The notes under the pieces were generated by a model, which had not been told where the DNA came from, did not search any database, and saw only the letters and a list, made by a program, of their open reading frames with translations. The position numbers and the translations under genes were made by a program. Positions 17,682-26,257 of a stretch of 64,000 nucleotides of DNA are shown here, in pieces; the first letter of the stretch is position 1; the number at the start of each line of letters is the position of its first letter. This stretch comes from an uncultured Pelagibacteraceae bacterium (GTDB lineage Bacteria; Pseudomonadota; Alphaproteobacteria; Pelagibacterales; Pelagibacteraceae), in NCBI GenBank assembly GCA_902628815.1, contig CACOOK010000002.1:59438-123437 (forward strand), written 5' to 3'.

Positions 17682-20416
17682 TGTCAAAAGATACTTTACA
17701 ACTTCCCAAAACAGCTTTTTCAATGAAAGCTAGTTTACCAATTAAGGAACCACAAATTTTAAAAAATTGGGAAAAAAATAAAATTTTTGAAAAGTTAAGA
17801 AAAAAGTCCAAAGGAAAAGAAAAATTTGTTCTTCATGATGGCCCTCCTTACGCTAATGGTCATATACATATGGGGACTGCTTTAAACAAAATATTAAAGG
17901 ATATGATTACTCGTTTTCACCAAATGAGTGGGAAAGACTCCGTTTATGTCCCAGGCTGGGACTGTCATGGATTACCAATTGAGTGGAAAATAGAGGAACA
18001 ATATAAAAAAAAGAAAAAAAATAAAGATGAGGTACCTATTAAGGATTTTAGACAGGAGTGCAGAGAATTTGCTGAGAGCTGGATTGAAATACACATTAAA
18101 GAGTTCAAGAGATTAGGTGTAGTTGGAGATTTTGAAAATTATTATTCTACAATGAGTTATGAAGCAGAGGCACAAATAGTTCGAGAATTAGGTAAGTTTC
18201 TTCTTGATGGAAGTTTATATCAAGGTTTCAAGCCAGTACTTTGGTCAACTGTAGAAAAAACAGCTTTAGCCGATGCTGAAGTAGAATATATGGATCATAC
18301 ATCTAATACGATTTATGCAGGTTTTAAGGTAAAAGATACAAATAAGGATTTTTTAAAAGATACTAGTGTAATTATATGGACCACAACACCATGGACTATA
18401 CCAGCAAATAAAGCTTTAGCTTTTAATAGTAATATCGAATACTCAGTAGTAGAAATAGGGAATCTTGAGAACTTCAAAGAAAAAAAAATTGTAGTAGCAA
18501 CAAAACTCATTAAACAAATTATAGATACTTGCGAAATCAAAAATTATAAAGAATTAAAAACTTTCAAGGGTTCAGAATTTAACAAAACAATTTGTAGTCA
18601 TCCATTTTCTAATATGAAATTTGAGTATGATGTTCCTATGCTAGATGCTCAGTTTGTGAATTTAGAACAGGGAACTGGTATTGTTCACTGTGCCCCCAGT
18701 CATGGCCCAGATGATTTTAATTTATGTTTAAAGAATAATATACCCTCTCTTTACACCGTGGATGACGCTGGACTTTACACAAAAGAAATCCCTTTTTTCG
18801 AAAATACTCATATCTTTAAAGCAGATCAAATCGTTATTGATAAATTAAAAGAGCAAAAAAAATTGTTAAAGAATGATAAATTAAATCATACTTATCCGCA
18901 CTCTTGGAGATCTAAAGCACCCCTAATTTATAGAGCCACACCACAATGGTTTATATCTATGAAAAAAAATGATTTAAGAAAAAAAGCTATAAAATCTATT
19001 AATGAAACAGTTTTTTATCCAAAAAAAGGAAAAGAGAGATTATTATCTATGATTGAAGGAAGGCCAGATTGGTGCGTATCTAGACAAAGAGTTTGGGGAG
19101 TTCCATTACCAATTTTTATTAATAAAAAAACTAGAGAGCCGTTAAGAGATCAGAGGGTAATAGACAGAATAGCCTCAATTTATGAAAAGCATGGATCTGA
19201 TTGTTGGTTTACTGATGACCCAAAAGTTTTTTTAGGAGATGATTATGATCCAAATGATTATGAAAAACTTAATGACATAGTTGAAGTTTGGTTTGATAGT
19301 GGATCAACACATAGTTTTGTTTTAGAAAAAAGAAAAGATTTAAAATGGCCTGCTGACATGTATTTAGAGGGTTCTGACCAACATAGAGGTTGGTTCCACT
19401 CCTCTTTGTTAGAATCTTGCGGGACTAGAGGCAAAGCCCCCTTCAAAAGTATTTTATCACATGGTTTTGTTGTGGATGGCAAGGGAATGAAAATGTCTAA
19501 ATCTATGGGAAATGTTATTGCCCCAGAAGACATATTAAAGAATTATGGTGCAGACATATTAAGAGTCTGGGCAACTGCATCAGACTATTCTGAAGATTTA
19601 AGGATAGATAAAAATATTTTAATTCAACATGCGGAATCTTACAGGAAAATTAGAAATACTTTTAGGTTTATGCTAGGAAATTTAAAAGATAATTTTGATA
19701 AACAAGATTTTAAAAAAATAAATTTATCTGAATTAGATGAATTAGAACAATATATATTGCACAAATTATATGTAATTGATGAGTCTGTTAAAGAAAACTT
19801 AAAAAGCTATAATTTTCACAAACTATATAAAGAGTTATTAAAATTTTGCACACTTGATCTTTCTTCATTTTACTTTGATATAAGAAAGGATGTTCTTTAC
19901 TGTGATGGACTTAATTCTAAAAAAAGAAAAAATTGTGTTATTGTTTTAAATATTATTTTAGAAAGTTTATTGAAATGGTTTGCTCCAATATTAGTCTTTA
20001 CATGCGAAGAAATATACAGTTTGATTAATAATAAAAACGAGAGTATTCATGAAAAAGATTTTGTAGAAATACCAGGCAACTGGCAAAATTCTAAACTTGA
20101 TAAAAAATGGTCAGATTTATTTAAAATCAAACAAGAGGCAAATGTTGCTATCGAGGAGAAAAGAACTAACAAAGAAATTGGTTCAAGTTTAGAAGCAGAG
20201 CTAAAACTAATATTAAAGAAAGAAAAATTTGATTTATTGAATGATATGGATTTAGCAGAGTATTTTATAGTTTCAAAAGCTGAAAAAGAAGTGTCAAGTG
20301 GTGATAAGATGAAAATTCAGGTCAATAAAGCAAAAGGAATTAAGTGTGAAAGATGTTGGAAAATCGTAGAAAACAAATGTGAAAGATGTTCAAATCTAGC
20401 AGGAAGTAAATTCTGA
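17681..20416 (+). CDS. ileS: Isoleucyl-tRNA synthetase
   Basis: This 911-residue class I synthetase has the active-site HIGH region as HIHMGTALNK (61-70), so the second histidine position holds Thr66. KMSKS is intact in KGMKMSKSMGN. The CP1 editing domain contains TTTPWTIPANKA, and WCVSRQRVWGVPLP is diagnostic of the Ile/Val/Leu subgroup. A C-terminal zinc finger with four Cys (CERCW and CERC) is kept but ends abruptly. Its TGA overlaps the proposed lspA CTG start. Confidence 0.96.
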   Translation: MSKDTLQLPKTAFSMKASLPIKEPQILKNWEKNKIFEKLRKKSKGKEKFVLHDGPPYANGHIHMGTALNKILKDMITRFHQMSGKDSVYVPGWDCHGLPIEWKIEEQYKKKKKNKDEVPIKDFRQECREFAESWIEIHIKEFKRLGVVGDFENYYSTMSYEAEAQIVRELGKFLLDGSLYQGFKPVLWSTVEKTALADAEVEYMDHTSNTIYAGFKVKDTNKDFLKDTSVIIWTTTPWTIPANKALAFNSNIEYSVVEIGNLENFKEKKIVVATKLIKQIIDTCEIKNYKELKTFKGSEFNKTICSHPFSNMKFEYDVPMLDAQFVNLEQGTGIVHCAPSHGPDDFNLCLKNNIPSLYTVDDAGLYTKEIPFFENTHIFKADQIVIDKLKEQKKLLKNDKLNHTYPHSWRSKAPLIYRATPQWFISMKKNDLRKKAIKSINETVFYPKKGKERLLSMIEGRPDWCVSRQRVWGVPLPIFINKKTREPLRDQRVIDRIASIYEKHGSDCWFTDDPKVFLGDDYDPNDYEKLNDIVEVWFDSGSTHSFVLEKRKDLKWPADMYLEGSDQHRGWFHSSLLESCGTRGKAPFKSILSHGFVVDGKGMKMSKSMGNVIAPEDILKNYGADILRVWATASDYSEDLRIDKNILIQHAESYRKIRNTFRFMLGNLKDNFDKQDFKKINLSELDELEQYILHKLYVIDESVKENLKSYNFHKLYKELLKFCTLDLSSFYFDIRKDVLYCDGLNSKKRKNCVIVLNIILESLLKWFAPILVFTCEEIYSLINNKNESIHEKDFVEIPGNWQNSKLDKKWSDLFKIKQEANVAIEEKRTNKEIGSSLEAELKLILKKEKFDLLNDMDLAEYFIVSKAEKEVSSGDKMKIQVNKAKGIKCERCWKIVENKCERCSNLAGSKF

Positions 20417-20904
20417 TTGATCTAAAAAAAATAAAAAATGATTTAATAAATAAAGAAAACTTTTATTATTTAATAATAATTGTAACTATTTTTTTTCTAG
20501 ATAGATATTCAAAAAATTTAATAATAAATAATTTTAATGAAAGCTCGATTTATATAAGTAAATTTTTAAATTTTGACCTTACTTGGAATACAGGAATAGG
20601 TTTTGGATTATTGAGTTCAACTTCAAATATTTTGTATAATATTATTTCTTTAATGATTATTTCAGTCATTATCTTTTTAGTATATTTAGCTTTACAAAAC
20701 GATAAATATGAAAAATTTATTTTTTCAATCATAATTGGAGGAGCTTTAGGAAATTTTTATGATAGAGTAATTTTTGCAGCTGTTCCAGATTTTATAGATT
20801 TACATTATAGTAATTTTCATTGGTTTACATTTAATGTAGCTGATATATTTATTACCTTTGGTATTATATTGTTTATTTTGAAAGGATTTTTTTTAAAAAA
20901 ATAA
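20413..20904 (+). CDS. lspA: Lipoprotein signal peptidase, apparently CTG-initiated
   Basis: LspA cleaves signal peptides from lipidated prolipoproteins in the inner membrane. The frame shows four hydrophobic segments, LDRYSK after the first, and the catalytic aspartates D117 (GNFYDR) and D144 (FNVADIF). No ATG, GTG or TTG lies in frame before the first helix. The in-frame codons are CTG at 20413 and ATT or ATA further on. CTG gives 163 residues, the normal length, and a 4 bp CTGA overlap with ileS like the ATGA overlaps elsewhere here. A start at TTG 20611 would remove the first helix and is rejected. Confidence 0.85.
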   Translation: MIDLKKIKNDLINKENFYYLIIIVTIFFLDRYSKNLIINNFNESSIYISKFLNFDLTWNTGIGFGLLSSTSNILYNIISLMIISVIIFLVYLALQNDKYEKFIFSIIIGGALGNFYDRVIFAAVPDFIDLHYSNFHWFTFNVADIFITFGIILFILKGFFLKK

Positions 20905-20905
20905 T

Positions 20906-21211
20906 ATGGATAAAATTAATTTACTATTAGTTCTCTTATTTATTTTAGCATCATGCTCAGGTTTTGAAGATGCAGGAAAAGTATTGAGAAATGAAAAAGT
21001 TAAAACTACTGATGAATTTTTGATCAAAAAAAGAGATCCTCTAGTTTTACCTCCAGATTACAGAGAAATGCCCAAACCAAGATCAAAATCTGATAAAAAA
21101 AGTGAAGCAAGTAAAATAAAAGAAATATTGAAAGTTCCTGAAGATGGAAATATCTCAAGAAGCAAGCCTTTGTCTGTCGAACAATCAATTATCGATAAAA
21201 TCAAAAAATGA
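20906..21211 (+). CDS. BamF-like small lipoprotein (DUF3035 type)
   Basis: This 101-residue protein has a signal peptide and the lipobox LASC (Cys17), so it should be lipidated and anchored to the outer membrane. The segment DEFLIKKRDPLVLPPDYREMPKP is typical of the DUF3035 family. In Caulobacter a member of that family (BamF) is part of the outer-membrane barrel assembly complex. The C-terminal third is charged and low in complexity. It directly follows lspA, which would process it. Assignment to BamF is by family resemblance only. Confidence 0.72.
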   Translation: MDKINLLLVLLFILASCSGFEDAGKVLRNEKVKTTDEFLIKKRDPLVLPPDYREMPKPRSKSDKKSEASKIKEILKVPEDGNISRSKPLSVEQSIIDKIKK

Positions 21212-22443
21212 TAACTAGAGAATTTTCTTTAAAAAATAGAATTAACCAAAAATATCTGAGTAAGAAAATTTACCAAAAATTAAAGACAAAATCTTCCAGC
21301 GTATTTAAAAAAATTGAGATAAATGTAAAAAATTCTGAAAATTTATTAAGTCAATTAGATTCTGAATTCAAAATTAATTTTAAACCTCAAGATCTAAAAA
21401 AATTTAAAAAATTTAAAAAAATAGTTTTAATTGGGATGGGTGGTTCCATTCTCGGTTCAAAATCAATTTACTATTTTTTGAGACATAAGATAAAAAAGGA
21501 ATTAATTTTTTTAGATAATATTGATCAAAACAAAATTTTTGATTTAATTAAAAAAAAAGATCGAAGTAAAACATTATTTATCATAACTTCAAAATCTGGA
21601 AATACAATTGAAACGATATCAAATTTTTTTTCCTTAAATGTAATAAAAAAAAATTCCAAAAATATAATTATAATAACAGAAAAAAATGATAATTTTTTAT
21701 ATTCTTTATCGAAAACATATAATCTTTTTCATATTGAACATAAAAGCTTTATTGGAGGGAGATATTCTGTACTATCAGAGGTTGGTTTAGTACCAGCTTA
21801 TTTAATGGGTTTAGATTTAAAAAAAATAAGGAAAAGTTTAATTAATTTTAAAGAAAAAAAAAAATTTTTCTTACAGAATAGTGGAATGCAAATGGCTAAC
21901 CTTTTGTTGCAAAACAAAATCAATAATTTGATCTTCTTAAACTTTTCACCTAGGTTAGAAAAGTTTTTATATTGGTGTCAGCAATTGATTGCAGAGAGCC
22001 TAGGGAAAAAAAATCTTGGTTTTACTCCAATAATTTCTAACGCGCCAAAAGACCACCATAGCTTATTACAATTATATTTAGACGGACCTAAAAATAAAAT
22101 TTTTTACATTTTTGATGAAAATGAAGATGATAAGTTTAAAATTAATACCAAAAAGTTTTCAAAAAAAATTGATTTTATAAACAAGAAAGGATTGAATGAG
22201 ATCAAAAATGCTCAGAAACGTTCGATTATTAATCAATTTAAAAATTATAAAATCCCATTCAGAGAATTTCATATAAAGAAAATCGACGAGAACACAATAG
22301 GCCAACTATTTTCATATTTTATTTTAGAAACTATCATTATAGGGGAGCTAGCTGGTATAAATCCATTAAACCAACCAGCAGTTGAAGGTGTAAAAAAAGA
22401 AACAAAGAATATTTTAATAAAAAATACCAAAAAAAATTTTTGA
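21208..22443 (+). CDS. pgi: Glucose-6-phosphate isomerase
   Basis: This 411-residue enzyme interconverts glucose-6-phosphate and fructose-6-phosphate. Family features are IGMGGSILGSK near residue 75, the SIS-domain ITSKSGNTIETI near 130, the catalytic FIGGRYSVLSEVG region, and a C-terminal GINPLNQPAVEGVK with an active-site Gln and the conserved Lys. It is shorter than E. coli Pgi (549) but close to the short bacterial type. The start overlaps the lipoprotein stop (ATGA). The 3' end overlaps rsmD by 30 bp. Confidence 0.93.
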   Translation: MITREFSLKNRINQKYLSKKIYQKLKTKSSSVFKKIEINVKNSENLLSQLDSEFKINFKPQDLKKFKKFKKIVLIGMGGSILGSKSIYYFLRHKIKKELIFLDNIDQNKIFDLIKKKDRSKTLFIITSKSGNTIETISNFFSLNVIKKNSKNIIIITEKNDNFLYSLSKTYNLFHIEHKSFIGGRYSVLSEVGLVPAYLMGLDLKKIRKSLINFKEKKKFFLQNSGMQMANLLLQNKINNLIFLNFSPRLEKFLYWCQQLIAESLGKKNLGFTPIISNAPKDHHSLLQLYLDGPKNKIFYIFDENEDDKFKINTKKFSKKIDFINKKGLNEIKNAQKRSIINQFKNYKIPFREFHIKKIDENTIGQLFSYFILETIIIGELAGINPLNQPAVEGVKKETKNILIKNTKKNF

Positions 22444-22974
22444 TCGACCGTAAGTTTTTATTTTTAAAACTTTCATCTCTTCATTAAAATTTTCACTAAT
22501 TTTACTTTCTCTATGAATAATTATTATATGATCTTTTAAAAAAATTTTTTTAGACCTTAACAATTTTAAATTTTTTAAGAAACTTTTATCAGAATAGGGA
22601 GGATCAAAAAAAAAAATATTAAATTTTTTTTCTCTATTGTCTAGTAAATAATTTTCTACACTATCATTTATTAATTCGGCTTTATCACCAACCTGAAGTG
22701 TGGATAAATTTTTTTTTATTATACTAAAAGCGTTTTCATTTTTTTCTACAAAGGTTACTTTATTCGATCCACGAGAAATACATTCAATACCAAATGATCC
22801 TGTTCCAGAGTAGAGATCTAAAACTTTAGAATTTCCAAATTCTAGAAAAATATCTTTAGAATGAGCCAAGACGTTAAAAATGCTCTCCTTTACAACATCC
22901 TTAAGTGGTCTAGTAGTGACTAATTTTACTTGATTTAACTTTTTACCTTTAAATTTTCCTCCAATAATTCTCAT
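22414..22974 (-). CDS. rsmD: 16S rRNA (guanine966-N2)-methyltransferase RsmD
   Basis: This 186-residue class I methyltransferase opens with MRIIGGKFKGKKL and TRPLKDVVKESIFNVL. The SAM-binding loop is VLDLYSGTGSFGIE and the catalytic N-methylation motif is FFDPPY. These are the standard RsmD landmarks. It methylates G966 of 16S rRNA in assembled small subunits. It overlaps purD by 4 bp upstream and converges with pgi over 30 bp. Confidence 0.95.
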   Translation of the reverse strand: MRIIGGKFKGKKLNQVKLVTTRPLKDVVKESIFNVLAHSKDIFLEFGNSKVLDLYSGTGSFGIECISRGSNKVTFVEKNENAFSIIKKNLSTLQVGDKAELINDSVENYLLDNREKKFNIFFFDPPYSDKSFLKNLKLLRSKKIFLKDHIIIIHRESKISENFNEEMKVLKIKTYGRSKIFFGIFY

Positions 22975-24242
22975 TTTTTTTTATTTATTATTTTCCATCC
23001 AATATCCTTTCTATAAAATCCAGATTTCCAATTAAATTTTTTCAAAGATTTTATAATCAGGCCTCTAATTTTAAGAAAATTGCTACCGGTAGAAGTAAAA
23101 TTCAGAACCCTCCCTCCATTAGAAACTATATTATCATTAATAAATTTTGTACCAGCGTGGTAAATAAAGATTTTATTGTCAAATTTTATGTTTTTAATTT
23201 TGTTCAATGAAATATTTTTTATATATTTCCCTGGGTAACCTTTAGCACATAAAACAATCGTCATGCTCTTGTCATTCTTCCACTTTATTTTAGTTTTTTT
23301 TAAATTATTTATTGTTGCATTATAAATAATATTTAAGAAATCTGATTTTAATCTCGGTAATATTACCTGACACTCGGGATCACCCATCCTTACATTAAAC
23401 TCTATTAAGTGTGGTTCGTTATCAACAATCATCAAACCAACGTATAAAAAACCTCTGTAAGGATTTTTTTTCCTTTTTAAAGCTTTTAAGGTCGGTTCGA
23501 TTATTCTTTTAATTATTTTTTTTTCTAAAATTTTATTTACAATTGGCGCTGGAGAATATGCACCCATACCACCAGTATTAGCACCTTTATCTTTTTCTTT
23601 TACTTGCTTATGATCTTGTGCAGTACCAAAAAATTTGAAACAATATTTGTCTACAATTACGAAGTAACTTACCTCAGGTCCAACTAAAAATTCTTCTAGA
23701 ACTAATTTATTTGAAGATTTAAATTTTCCTTCAAAGATTTCTTTTGAGATTGTTAAAACTTTTTCTTCAGTTTTACATATTGTTACACCTTTTCCAGCCG
23801 CCAAACCATCAGCTTTAACAACCAGAGGCAACCTACTAATTTTTAAAAATTTTTTTACCTCATTTATTTTTTTACAAATTTTAAATTTTGCAGTCGGAAT
23901 ACCGTTTTCTTTGCATAAATTTTTCATAAAAGCTTTGGAGCCCTCTAATTTCGATGCAAATTTGTTTGGGCCAAAAACTTTAATTTTTCTTTTAATTAAG
24001 AAATCCACCAAACCTTTAACAAGAGGCTCTTCTGGCCCAATAATAACAAGGTCGATTTTTTTAACTTTGATGATTTTATAAATTTCTTTAAAATTAGACA
24101 AATCGGCATAAATATTTGTTGCCATTTGTGAAGTTCCCGGGTTTCCAGGTAAACAAAATATCTTTTTAACTAGTTTAGATTCATAAACTTTTCTGCATAT
24201 TGCATGTTCTCGACCACCACTACCAATTAATCCAATATTCAT
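22971..24242 (-). CDS. purD: Phosphoribosylamine-glycine ligase
   Basis: PurD is the ATP-grasp enzyme of the second purine synthesis step. The start chosen is ATG 24242, which puts MNIGLIGSGGREHA at the N-terminus as in the family and gives 423 residues. A longer frame from 24308 would add 22 unrelated residues. Other motifs are VIGPEEPLVKGLVDFL, LVVKADGLAAGKGV, GANTGGMGAYSPAP and EFNVRMGDPECQVILPRL. It runs into rsmD with a 4 bp overlap. Confidence 0.95.
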   Translation of the reverse strand: MNIGLIGSGGREHAICRKVYESKLVKKIFCLPGNPGTSQMATNIYADLSNFKEIYKIIKVKKIDLVIIGPEEPLVKGLVDFLIKRKIKVFGPNKFASKLEGSKAFMKNLCKENGIPTAKFKICKKINEVKKFLKISRLPLVVKADGLAAGKGVTICKTEEKVLTISKEIFEGKFKSSNKLVLEEFLVGPEVSYFVIVDKYCFKFFGTAQDHKQVKEKDKGANTGGMGAYSPAPIVNKILEKKIIKRIIEPTLKALKRKKNPYRGFLYVGLMIVDNEPHLIEFNVRMGDPECQVILPRLKSDFLNIIYNATINNLKKTKIKWKNDKSMTIVLCAKGYPGKYIKNISLNKIKNIKFDNKIFIYHAGTKFINDNIVSNGGRVLNFTSTGSNFLKIRGLIIKSLKKFNWKSGFYRKDIGWKIINKKK

Positions 24243-24270
24243 ATTAAATGATATATTGTATAATTTATTG

Positions 24271-24465
24271 ATGACCAAAAAAAAAGCCAAACTTATATTT
24301 AAACACAACTCTTTTGAGATAGTAGAAGAAGGCGATTATGTTCTCTGCGCGGTTTCTGGAAAAGAGATAATGCTGAAGAATTTAAATTACTGGAATGTTG
24401 ACTTACAAGAGGCTTATTTTTCTCCTATAGAGGTAAATCGGAAATTCAAAAAAAATGATTATTGA
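24271..24465 (+). CDS. DUF2093 domain protein
   Basis: This small 64-residue protein contains HNSFEIVEEGDYVLCAVSG and NYWNVDLQEAYFSP. That is the pattern of the alphaproteobacterial DUF2093 family, whose function is unknown. I prefer ATG 24271; a TTG at 24256 would add five residues. It is divergent from purD with 28 bp between starts, so a very short shared promoter region is implied. It converges on the acyltransferase gene with an 8 bp gap. Confidence 0.75.
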   Translation: MTKKKAKLIFKHNSFEIVEEGDYVLCAVSGKEIMLKNLNYWNVDLQEAYFSPIEVNRKFKKNDY

Positions 24466-24473
24466 ATTTAAGT

Positions 24474-25331
24474 CTAATTTTTCCATCTATTATGTGTCCA
24501 AATCCACTCACTAGGATTTTTAATAATCATTTGTTCAATGAATTCATTAAGTTTTAAAGTTAATTCAGATTTGTTTTTGAAATCAGCGTGATTAATTTCT
24601 TTAAAAAACTTTACTGTAAAAGAATTAGTCTCAGTTCTTTTTACAAATACAGATACGATAGGCAAATTATATTTTATTGCAAGTTGTGCTGGCAGAGTAG
24701 TTGTTAAAGCCTGTTTGTTAAAAAAATTTATTTTTTCTCCCTCGCTTACTCTTTGATCAACCATTAATGCAATACTATAGTTTTGTTTTATAAAATCGAT
24801 AGCTTCTCTAACTCCATTAATACCTTTTTTTATTTGGTTCTGACAAACAAACTTTTTTCGCAAATATTCCATAAATGGATTTAAGAAAAAATTATTTAGC
24901 GGACGATAAATTGTTGCGAGCTTTAAACCTTTTTTTGTCATTATAAGAGACATTAATTCAAAGTTAGAAAAATGACCTGAGATAAAAATTGCTGGCTTAT
25001 CTTTTTTAATAATATTCTCTAAAATTTCTAAACCTTCTACATTAATGTCATAACTTTTTTTCCTAATCTCATTTAAAAAAATATATTCAATAAAAACCAT
25101 TCCATAGCTTTTCCACATTTTGGATATGATATTTTTTTTTTCTTCCTCAGAAATACCTTTTAAATTTTCTAAATTTTTTTCAACTAATTTTTTGGATTTA
25201 AATAAAGGACCGATTTTTTCAAAAATAAAACCAAATAATTTTCTGCTTAATCTAATACCAAGGCACCTACCAACAATAAAAAAGAAATATATTACAATTG
25301 ATTGGACTAAGTATTTAAATATTTTAATCAT
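24474..25331 (-). CDS. lpxL: Lysophospholipid/lipid A acyltransferase (LpxL/HtrB family)
   Basis: This 285-residue protein has an N-terminal membrane segment and the acyltransferase HxxxxE-type motif GHFSNFELM, about residues 117-125. KLATIYRPLNN and DQRVSEGEKINFFNKQALTT follow. LpxL-type enzymes add secondary acyl chains to Kdo2-lipid A at the inner membrane. It is the last gene of the ubiA-msbA-waaA-lpxK-lpxL run, overlapping lpxK by 4 bp. Whether it is LpxL or a related late acyltransferase cannot be settled from sequence alone. Confidence 0.85.
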   Translation of the reverse strand: MIKIFKYLVQSIVIYFFFIVGRCLGIRLSRKLFGFIFEKIGPLFKSKKLVEKNLENLKGISEEEKKNIISKMWKSYGMVFIEYIFLNEIRKKSYDINVEGLEILENIIKKDKPAIFISGHFSNFELMSLIMTKKGLKLATIYRPLNNFFLNPFMEYLRKKFVCQNQIKKGINGVREAIDFIKQNYSIALMVDQRVSEGEKINFFNKQALTTTLPAQLAIKYNLPIVSVFVKRTETNSFTVKFFKEINHADFKNKSELTLKLNEFIEQMIIKNPSEWIWTHNRWKN

Positions 25332-26257
25332 ATATATTTTTTTATATTATCAATCAGCTCTTCCCCCCTCTCAATGCTAAGCTCAACTTTCAAATATTCT
25401 ATTTCATAATTATTAAAATTCTTTATTCGAAAATAGTCTTTCTCTGTTGTAATAATTTGATAGTTGTTCTTTTTTGCTTCATTAATTATCTCAGTCAATT
25501 CATTATTATTAAATTTATAATGATCGGGAAAGGATAATTTTTTTCTTACGTCTAAATTAAAAGATAATAAAAGATTGAAAAAATTTTCTGGATTTCCAAT
25601 TCCAGCAAAAGCAAGTAATTTTTTATTTTCAAAAAACTTGATATTAGAAGGCATGTATCGAGAATAATAAATTGAAATACCTTGATTATAACTGTAAATC
25701 AATTTTTCAAATTCTATATCTTTTATTCCGTTTATAATTGCAATCTTAGCGTCACTTATTGAATTCAAACTTTCTCTTAACGGTCCAGAGGGAATAATTA
25801 AACCATTTCCAATTTTTTGGTGTTGATTAAAGCATAAAATATTTAAATTTTTATTTATCTTAAAATCTTGAAATCCGTCATCTAGAATAGCTAAATCAAA
25901 ACCTTTTTTTTCAGCACTTTTAATAGCTTTTGATCTAAGTGAGTCTGTAATTAAATTTTCAAAATTAGACCTAATTAATTTTTGCTCATCGATTTGAGAA
26001 ACATAATTTTTCTTTATAATTGCAGTTTTTTTTCCTATCTTTTGCAAACCTTTAGCTAAATATATTGCTAATGGTGTTTTTCCTGTTCCACCAATATATA
26101 TATTGCCTACACAAATCACTTTAATTTTAAATTGATGTGGTACATTAAAAATCCTTTTTAGATAAGTATAAGCTCTTATTAAAAGGCTAAACGGATATAA
26201 GATATAAACAAAAATACTTGCTTTGGAATTCCAAAATTTTGGTTTATGAATTTTCAT
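25328..26257 (-). CDS. lpxK: Tetraacyldisaccharide 4'-kinase
   Basis: LpxK phosphorylates the lipid A disaccharide at the 4' position on the inner membrane. The 309-residue protein has an N-terminal hydrophobic segment and the P-loop GNIYIGGTGKTPLAIYLA, about residues 52-69. AILDDGFQD carries the family Asp pair, then GPLRESLNS, FAGIGNPENFF, FPDHYKF and ITTEKDYFRI. All are family landmarks. It overlaps waaA by 14 bp upstream and lpxL by 4 bp downstream. Confidence 0.95.
   Translation of the reverse strand: MKIHKPKFWNSKASIFVYILYPFSLLIRAYTYLKRIFNVPHQFKIKVICVGNIYIGGTGKTPLAIYLAKGLQKIGKKTAIIKKNYVSQIDEQKLIRSNFENLITDSLRSKAIKSAEKKGFDLAILDDGFQDFKINKNLNILCFNQHQKIGNGLIIPSGPLRESLNSISDAKIAIINGIKDIEFEKLIYSYNQGISIYYSRYMPSNIKFFENKKLLAFAGIGNPENFFNLLLSFNLDVRKKLSFPDHYKFNNNELTEIINEAKKNNYQIITTEKDYFRIKNFNNYEIEYLKVELSIERGEELIDNIKKYI

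Noticed and set aside
20611..20904. Short 97-codon lspA starting at TTG
   Set aside because: It would lack the first membrane helix and the conserved LDRYSK segment, which are present upstream in the same frame.
24243..24308. 22-residue N-terminal extension of purD
   Set aside because: It is unlike the family and would overlap the divergent DUF2093 gene; the Rossmann start MNIGLIGSGG begins at 24242.
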